Shown here in pieces: positions 5,311 to 8,902 of a DNA stretch of 8,902 nucleotides. The stretch comes from Cyclobacteriaceae bacterium (GTDB taxonomy: Bacteria; Bacteroidota; Bacteroidia; Cytophagales; Cyclobacteriaceae). Under the pieces are notes generated by a model that saw only the letters and a program-made list of their open reading frames with translations, ran no database searches and was not told the DNA's origin. The stretch spans positions 1-8,902 of the forward strand of contig JAIENH010000565.1 in assembly GCA_019751475.1 (NCBI GenBank), read 5' to 3'. Positions within the stretch are counted from its first letter, which is position 1; every line of letters starts with the position of its first letter. The translations under genes were made by a program, and so were the position numbers.

Positions 5311-7722
5311 GTGGTGTATTACCGCGTTTATTTATTTTTTGTATTGCTTTTCTTCCGGCAGGCGCTGGTGGTTGCCCAGTTGCCATGTGAAGGAAAGCTA
5401 CGCGGTCGTGTGCTGGATGAAAACGGTTCGGCTTTAGCAGGCGCACTTGTATCTACATCAAAAAACAGTGCAGTGACAAATGGCACAGGAGAATTTGAAT
5501 TGCTCCATGTATGCGAAGCGACACCAGTAATCACGGTACAATTCCTTGGCTATCAAGTGCAGGAGTTAACAGCAGAGACGAATCAAAAGGAAATTATCAT
5601 TCACCTGGAGCCCGAGGCCCGTCAACTGGAAGAATTGGTTGTGCGACAGGCACCGGCTGAAACGGAAAATGCGCAGACCTTCGCAGCGCTGGATGAAAAA
5701 CAACTGGCAAAGACAGCCGGAAAATCACTTGGCGAATCGCTGCAAGAAATCAGTGGCGTGAATGTGATACAGTCTGGCCCTGGCATTTTCAAACCAGTGA
5801 TTCACGGAGTTCACAGTCAGCGCATCCTGATACTTAATTATGGTATCCGGCAAGAAGGCCAGCAGTGGGGCGCGGAGCATGCACCCGAGATTGACCCGCT
5901 CATCGCTTCGAATATCGTAGTCGTGAAAGATGCATCGGCTATCAAGTATGGCACCGATGCATTGGGAGGTGTGGTGATTGTGAATCCACCAGATTTGCCG
6001 CGCACAGCCAAGTTGGGTGGAGCTCTACAAACCTTGGCGCAAAGTAATGGTCGCATGGGTGTAGCTTCTGGCTCTCTCGAAGGAGGCGTAAAAAAATGGG
6101 AGGGTTTCGGTTGGCGCGTGCAGGGTACGCTCAAGCGTGCTGGTGATTTTCATACGCCCACCTATTCACTTACCAACACCGGCATTCGCGAAATAGATTA
6201 TTCCGCTGCAGCGGGATTGGAAAAAAGTACGTGGGGAGCCACTGTATTCTTCAGTCACTTCCAAACACAACTTGGGATATTGCGAGGAACAGCGGTAGGT
6301 AATCTTGACGACTTGCTCACAGCGCTGGAGCGTGAACCGCCACAAGGGACACAGCTCTTTAGCTACGACATATCGGCACCGCGCCAGGAGGTGCGTCATA
6401 ATTTATTAAAGGCAAGCGCTTACGCGAAATTGCCGGGAGCAATTGTGAAAGTGCAATACGGATTTCAGAACAATGCGCGCCAGGAATTTGATATGCGAAG
6501 GGGCGACCTGTCTAAAATCCCTGCCATTGATCTGAAGCTGCAGACGCACACGCTTGAAGCGGAGTATGAACGCACTAATACCGACAAGGGGCTGACACTA
6601 TGTGGAGGCATCACAGCCATGGCGCAATTCAATAACAACATTCCAGGCACGCAGCGCATTCCATTCATTCCCAACTATGATAATCTCTCCGGTGGTGTTT
6701 TCGCTATCGCGAAAAAGGAATTGGATCGCTGGACACTCAACGGTGGTGTGCGATACGATTATCGCGGTTACTCGGTGTCAGGGTTTGATTTCAAAAACAC
6801 GCGCTACTCGGCTGATCTGGCTTTTCATAATATGAGCGGCACCCTGGGCGCCACCCGCACACTTGGTGCAGGAAAAAGTTTTTCTACCAGCATCAGCAGT
6901 GCATGGCGGCCACCACACGTAGCAGAGCTCTACAGTTTTGGCACACACCAAAGTGCGGCTGCCATCGAGTATGGTTTGCTGTTGAATGATCAAACGAATG
7001 AAGTGATGGATATTTCAACGGCTAACTATCGCAATGAGCAGGCGGTAAAGTGGGTCAACACATTCCGGGGTCAGCGCGGGCGGTGGTCATGGGAAGCTAC
7101 GGGCTATGTCAATTATATCTACAACTACATTTATCTGCAGCCACGGGGTGTTACACAAAACATTCGCGGAGTGTTTCCTTATTTCCGTTACACGCAGACA
7201 GACGCGTCTTTTATTGGTTTGGATTTTTTTGGTACATGGTCGGCCAACGCACATGTGACTGTAAGTCCGAAGGTGTCGTTGCTTCGCGCTGCCGATGAAC
7301 GTAACAACGATTATCTCGTGTTCATTCCAGCCAATCGTTATGAAATGCTTTTTCGCTGGGATGCGCTTGAGCACCTGAAGTTGAAAGACTTTTATGTGGA
7401 GGCTAAAGTGCTGTTTGCGGATCGTCAGCACCGTGCACCACGCGAGCTAACAGTGCGTGAAATAAAAGAGGCAAATGAAAATGGCATTGACATCTTCGCA
7501 GGCAACAGCAGCAATTTTGATTTTATGGCCGCCCCGGCTGCTTACTGGTTGTGCAGCGCTGCCGCGGGATTTACCGTGCGCTCTGAAAAGCTGAAGTATG
7601 ATTTCCGGCTGTCGGCCGAAAACATTTTTAATGTGCGGTATCGCAACTATACCAATCGTCTCCGCTACTATGCCGATGACATCGGGCGGAATTTTATTTT
7701 ATCTGTTAAATGTACATTCTGA
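5311..7722 (+). CDS. TonB-dependent outer-membrane receptor with CarboxypepD_reg domain, putative metal uptake
   Basis: An 803-residue receptor of full length. A signal peptide (about 1-22, cut near VVA/QLP) leads to a CarboxypepD_reg-like beta domain (about 28-102) with Cys26 and Cys68. LEELVVR (107-112) is the probable TonB-contact stretch. The plug (about 120-230) includes KPVIHGVHSQRILIL, QEGQQWGAEHAPEID (181-195) and DASAIKYGTDALGGVV. A long beta-barrel follows and ends in the C-terminal Phe of outer-membrane proteins. The plug pattern QEGQQWG-EHAPEID is typical of a Bacteroidota group I associate with metals, somewhat like ZnuD; the substrate remains inferred. GTG 5311 (or GTG 5314) starts it; an in-frame stop lies at 5281-5283 and no ATG fits. 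It probably shares the promoter at 4821-4828. An inverted repeat separates it from the lipoprotein gene. Confidence 0.93.
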   Translation: MVYYRVYLFFVLLFFRQALVVAQLPCEGKLRGRVLDENGSALAGALVSTSKNSAVTNGTGEFELLHVCEATPVITVQFLGYQVQELTAETNQKEIIIHLEPEARQLEELVVRQAPAETENAQTFAALDEKQLAKTAGKSLGESLQEISGVNVIQSGPGIFKPVIHGVHSQRILILNYGIRQEGQQWGAEHAPEIDPLIASNIVVVKDASAIKYGTDALGGVVIVNPPDLPRTAKLGGALQTLAQSNGRMGVASGSLEGGVKKWEGFGWRVQGTLKRAGDFHTPTYSLTNTGIREIDYSAAAGLEKSTWGATVFFSHFQTQLGILRGTAVGNLDDLLTALEREPPQGTQLFSYDISAPRQEVRHNLLKASAYAKLPGAIVKVQYGFQNNARQEFDMRRGDLSKIPAIDLKLQTHTLEAEYERTNTDKGLTLCGGITAMAQFNNNIPGTQRIPFIPNYDNLSGGVFAIAKKELDRWTLNGGVRYDYRGYSVSGFDFKNTRYSADLAFHNMSGTLGATRTLGAGKSFSTSISSAWRPPHVAELYSFGTHQSAAAIEYGLLLNDQTNEVMDISTANYRNEQAVKWVNTFRGQRGRWSWEATGYVNYIYNYIYLQPRGVTQNIRGVFPYFRYTQTDASFIGLDFFGTWSANAHVTVSPKVSLLRAADERNNDYLVFIPANRYEMLFRWDALEHLKLKDFYVEAKVLFADRQHRAPRELTVREIKEANENGIDIFAGNSSNFDFMAAPAAYWLCSAAAGFTVRSEKLKYDFRLSAENIFNVRYRNYTNRLRYYADDIGRNFILSVKCTF

Positions 7723-7724
7723 TT

Positions 7725-7828
7725 ATTAACCAATGTTACGCAAAACTGTTTTTCAAAGTGTCCGACTGAGTCCGATAGCTATCGGACTCAATTTGACAAA
7801 CTGTTCAGTTTTGCGTAAGGCCATTAAT
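7725..7828. repeat. Nested inverted repeat with central 24-bp perfect palindrome between receptor and lipoprotein genes
   Basis: TTACGCAAAACTG (7736-7748) is matched by its exact reverse complement CAGTTTTGCGTAA (7806-7818). ATTAA/TTAAT (7725-7729, 7824-7828) extends the symmetry outward with mismatches. At the centre, 7767-7790 is a perfect 24-base palindrome containing GTCCGATAGCTATCGGAC. In RNA this would form a long stem with a strong terminal hairpin. No T-run follows, so it is not a standard terminator. It may be a MITE-like or REP-like element, or a processing or attenuation structure that sets the ratio of receptor to lipoprotein. No target-site duplication is visible at the ends. Confidence 0.6.
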
Positions 7829-7839
7829 TCAAATTCACT

Positions 7840-8484
7840 ATGAAAAATTTCAAGCAAAAAAATAGTACGATTATTATCTTCATAACGCTGTCACTTTTTA
7901 TGAGCCTCTTTATGGCAGGCTGCAAAAAAGAAGAGCCAAAAAAAGAAGACACTCCGGAGTTGATCACCAAAGCAACACTCATATTCACATCGGTGACGGG
8001 AGGCGGTAGCCCGGTGCAAGTAACCGCTACTGATCCTGATGGCGAGGGCGTGCAGAGCATCAAGGCGGATGGCCCTATCAACCTGGCAACTAACCGCACG
8101 TACACGTTGCAGATCAAGCTAATCAACGGACTTGTAAAATCTACTGACCCTGGCTATGACATCACAGAAGAAGTAGAAGAAGAAGGCGATGAGCACCAGT
8201 TCTTTTTCTCATGGACAAACAACTTGTTTAGCAATCCTTCCGGAAACGGAAACATCGACAACCGGGCCGATGCGGTGAACTATGAAGGAGGAGGAGCATC
8301 GAAAGACAAAAACGGTCGCAACCTGGGTATTGTTACGACATGGACTACTGTCACCACCACTTCCGCACTCAGCGGTGCATTTCGGATTTTGTTAAAACAT
8401 CAACCGAATCTTAAATCCGACACATCGGATGCGAACACTGGAGAAACAGATCTTGATCTCACATTTACGATGAACGTGCAATAG
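7840..8484 (+). CDS. Acidic, probably surface-exposed lipoprotein associated with the TonB receptor
   Basis: A 214-residue lipoprotein. The signal peptide ends in the lipobox MAGC with Cys28. The next residues KKEE resemble the lysine-plus-acidic export signal that sends Bacteroidota lipoproteins to the cell surface. The mature part looks all-beta: a TPELITKATLIFTS opening, DPDGEG (65-70), an acidic DITEEVEEEGDEHQFFF segment (107-123), GIVTTWTTVTTTSALSG (163-179), LLKHQPN (184-190) and a closing GETDLDLTFTMNVQ. I recall this outline, especially ITEEV..E.DEHQ..F and G.TD....F, from uncharacterised Bacteroidota lipoproteins next to TonB receptors, but I cannot name the family. Position suggests that it captures substrate for the receptor or covers it. 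No -7 box is visible before the ATG, so it is likely read through from the receptor gene. Confidence 0.83.
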   Translation: MKNFKQKNSTIIIFITLSLFMSLFMAGCKKEEPKKEDTPELITKATLIFTSVTGGGSPVQVTATDPDGEGVQSIKADGPINLATNRTYTLQIKLINGLVKSTDPGYDITEEVEEEGDEHQFFFSWTNNLFSNPSGNGNIDNRADAVNYEGGGASKDKNGRNLGIVTTWTTVTTTSALSGAFRILLKHQPNLKSDTSDANTGETDLDLTFTMNVQ

Positions 8485-8614
8485 AAGTTTTTTTCTTCTG
8501 ATTAGTGTGGAATAACAAGCGGAGAATGAAAATTAACGAACACTATATCTTGCAAAAAACAGCAAGCACAAGATCAATAACTTGCTGCTATTAAATTTTA
8601 AGAGTTTCATAATA
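8485..8614. other. Gene-free intergenic stretch after the lipoprotein gene
   Basis: Apart from the minus-strand terminator, this AT-rich stretch holds only a weak AGAAG/CTTCT hairpin with a seven-T loop (8483-8499), which overlaps the lipoprotein stop codon. It is too short to call a terminator. No ORF, RNA gene or promoter is recognisable. Confidence 0.5.
8554..8587 (-). terminator. Rho-independent terminator, minus strand
   Basis: On the minus strand, CAGCAAG (8587-8581) and CTTGCTG (8566-8560) form a perfect 7-bp stem with a 14-base loop, followed at once by six T (8559-8554). It lies 28 bases downstream of the stop of the sorting-domain remnant at 8615, and so serves transcription coming from the right edge. 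The plus-strand side lacks a clean T-run, though the same hairpin might also slow transcripts from the lipoprotein gene. Confidence 0.6.
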
Positions 8615-8716
8615 TTACCTTATCACCACTAGCCGCTTGGTCTCTTTGCCTTTATTCGTTTCAAGTGTATAAAGATAAATGCCCCCGGGAAGCGAAGGTA
8701 ATAACGGAAAATGACG
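8615..8716 (-). pseudogene. Remnant of a T9SS type A C-terminal sorting domain
   Basis: Read on the minus strand, 33 codons encode the end of a Por/T9SS sorting domain: LPSLPGGIYLYTLET, then NKGKETKRLVVIR and a stop. The pattern L-P-x-G-x-Y-x-x-x-L-x-(T/N)-x-x-G...K-x-x-R-L-V-V-I-R is typical of these domains, which direct proteins through the type IX secretion system of Bacteroidota. A complete domain is about 70-80 residues; here an in-frame TGA at 8717-8719 closes the frame, and only 19 bases remain before the stop of the propeller gene. The cargo protein is therefore missing. It could be the tail of the neighbouring propeller gene after a deletion, or a scrap of another gene. The terminator at 8554-8587 fits its former 3' end. 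Confidence 0.65.
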
Positions 8717-8735
8717 TCATGACGAATCTGTGTTC

Positions 8736-8902
8736 CTACTTCTCAAGCCAAACTAATCTTTCACTGTATCCTTTCCAAATCAATGCGTTTTCAGACCCAT
8801 CAGCGTTTACAATATAAATACCTTTATCAAATGTATAAGCTATTTTTTCTCCACTTGGCGACCAAACAGGGTAGCTATGAAAGCCGGCATCAGCTATTTT
8901 CA
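8736..8902 (-). CDS. WD40-like (PD40/TolB-like) beta-propeller protein, C-terminal end (partial, N-terminus outside window)
   Basis: The minus strand is open from the right edge for 54 residues to a TAG at 8736-8738. The sequence contains one clear PD40 repeat: SYPVWSPSGEKIAYTF, then GIYIVNADGSE, the pattern of TolB-type propeller blades. It ends LIWKGYSERLVWLEK. Such repeats occur in TolB, in prolyl oligopeptidase-like enzymes and in many periplasmic or secreted Bacteroidota proteins, so function and location cannot be given. Whether the TAG is the natural end is uncertain, because a sorting-domain fragment follows in a different frame 19 bases later. Confidence 0.7.
   Translation of the reverse strand, partial: KIADAGFHSYPVWSPSGEKIAYTFDKGIYIVNADGSENALIWKGYSERLVWLEK

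Noticed and set aside
5106..5390. Open frame bridging the small protein and the receptor
   Set aside because: It overlaps both genes in another frame, and its translation is mostly low-complexity. The two real genes each have convincing ends, so no frameshift is needed.
8483..8499. AGAAG-T7-CTTCT hairpin as plus-strand terminator of the lipoprotein gene
   Set aside because: The stem is only 5 bp, mostly A-T, and the T-run is in the loop rather than after the stem.
8712..8719. TGACGTCA palindrome
   Set aside because: An 8-base palindrome inside decayed coding sequence and without a nearby start is likely chance.

Overview
The window looks like a chromosomal piece of a Bacteroidota genome, most likely Cytophagales-like (rank below phylum is a guess). 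Several things point there. Promoter boxes have the Bacteroidota TAnnTTTG form and there are no obvious Shine-Dalgarno sites. The outer-membrane receptor is a TonB type with an N-terminal CarboxypepD_reg domain, and one lipoprotein has an acidic surface-export-like signal after its lipid cysteine. A remnant of a type IX secretion (T9SS) C-terminal sorting domain is also present. Base composition is moderate and the genes are tightly packed.

Layout. 1-904 (-) is the N-terminal third of the transcription-repair coupling factor Mfd, running off the left edge. Divergent from it, 968-1639 (+) is a two-gene unit: a 63-residue two-helix membrane protein and a thioredoxin-fold lipoprotein with a CxxC motif. 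Convergent with that unit, 1645-3388 (-) is an operon of antitoxin, RelE/ParE-type toxin and a THUMP-like class I methyltransferase, each overlapping the next. 3434-4630 (+) is a TetA-like MFS efflux protein. 4631-4834 holds no gene but contains a 146-bp imperfect palindrome bracketed by a 13-bp direct repeat, which looks like a small non-autonomous insertion.

4835-8484 (+) is the most interesting unit: a His/Cys-rich membrane-anchored small protein ending in a SRAPP motif, a full TonB-dependent receptor, and an acidic, probably surface-exposed lipoprotein of a family I recall next to such receptors. A nested inverted repeat lies between receptor and lipoprotein. I infer a metal-uptake system (zinc or copper are the natural candidates), but the metal is not shown by the sequence. 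8485-8902 holds a minus-strand intrinsic terminator, the remnant of a T9SS sorting domain, and the last 54 residues of a WD40-like (PD40/TolB-like) beta-propeller protein running off the right edge.

A recurring regulatory pattern is visible. Three genes (968, 3434, 4835) have a TAnnTTTG-like -7 box ending only 6-7 bases before the start codon, which suggests leaderless or nearly leaderless mRNAs. Non-ATG starts are frequent (TTG for mfd, the antitoxin and the methyltransferase; GTG for the His/Cys-rich protein and the receptor).
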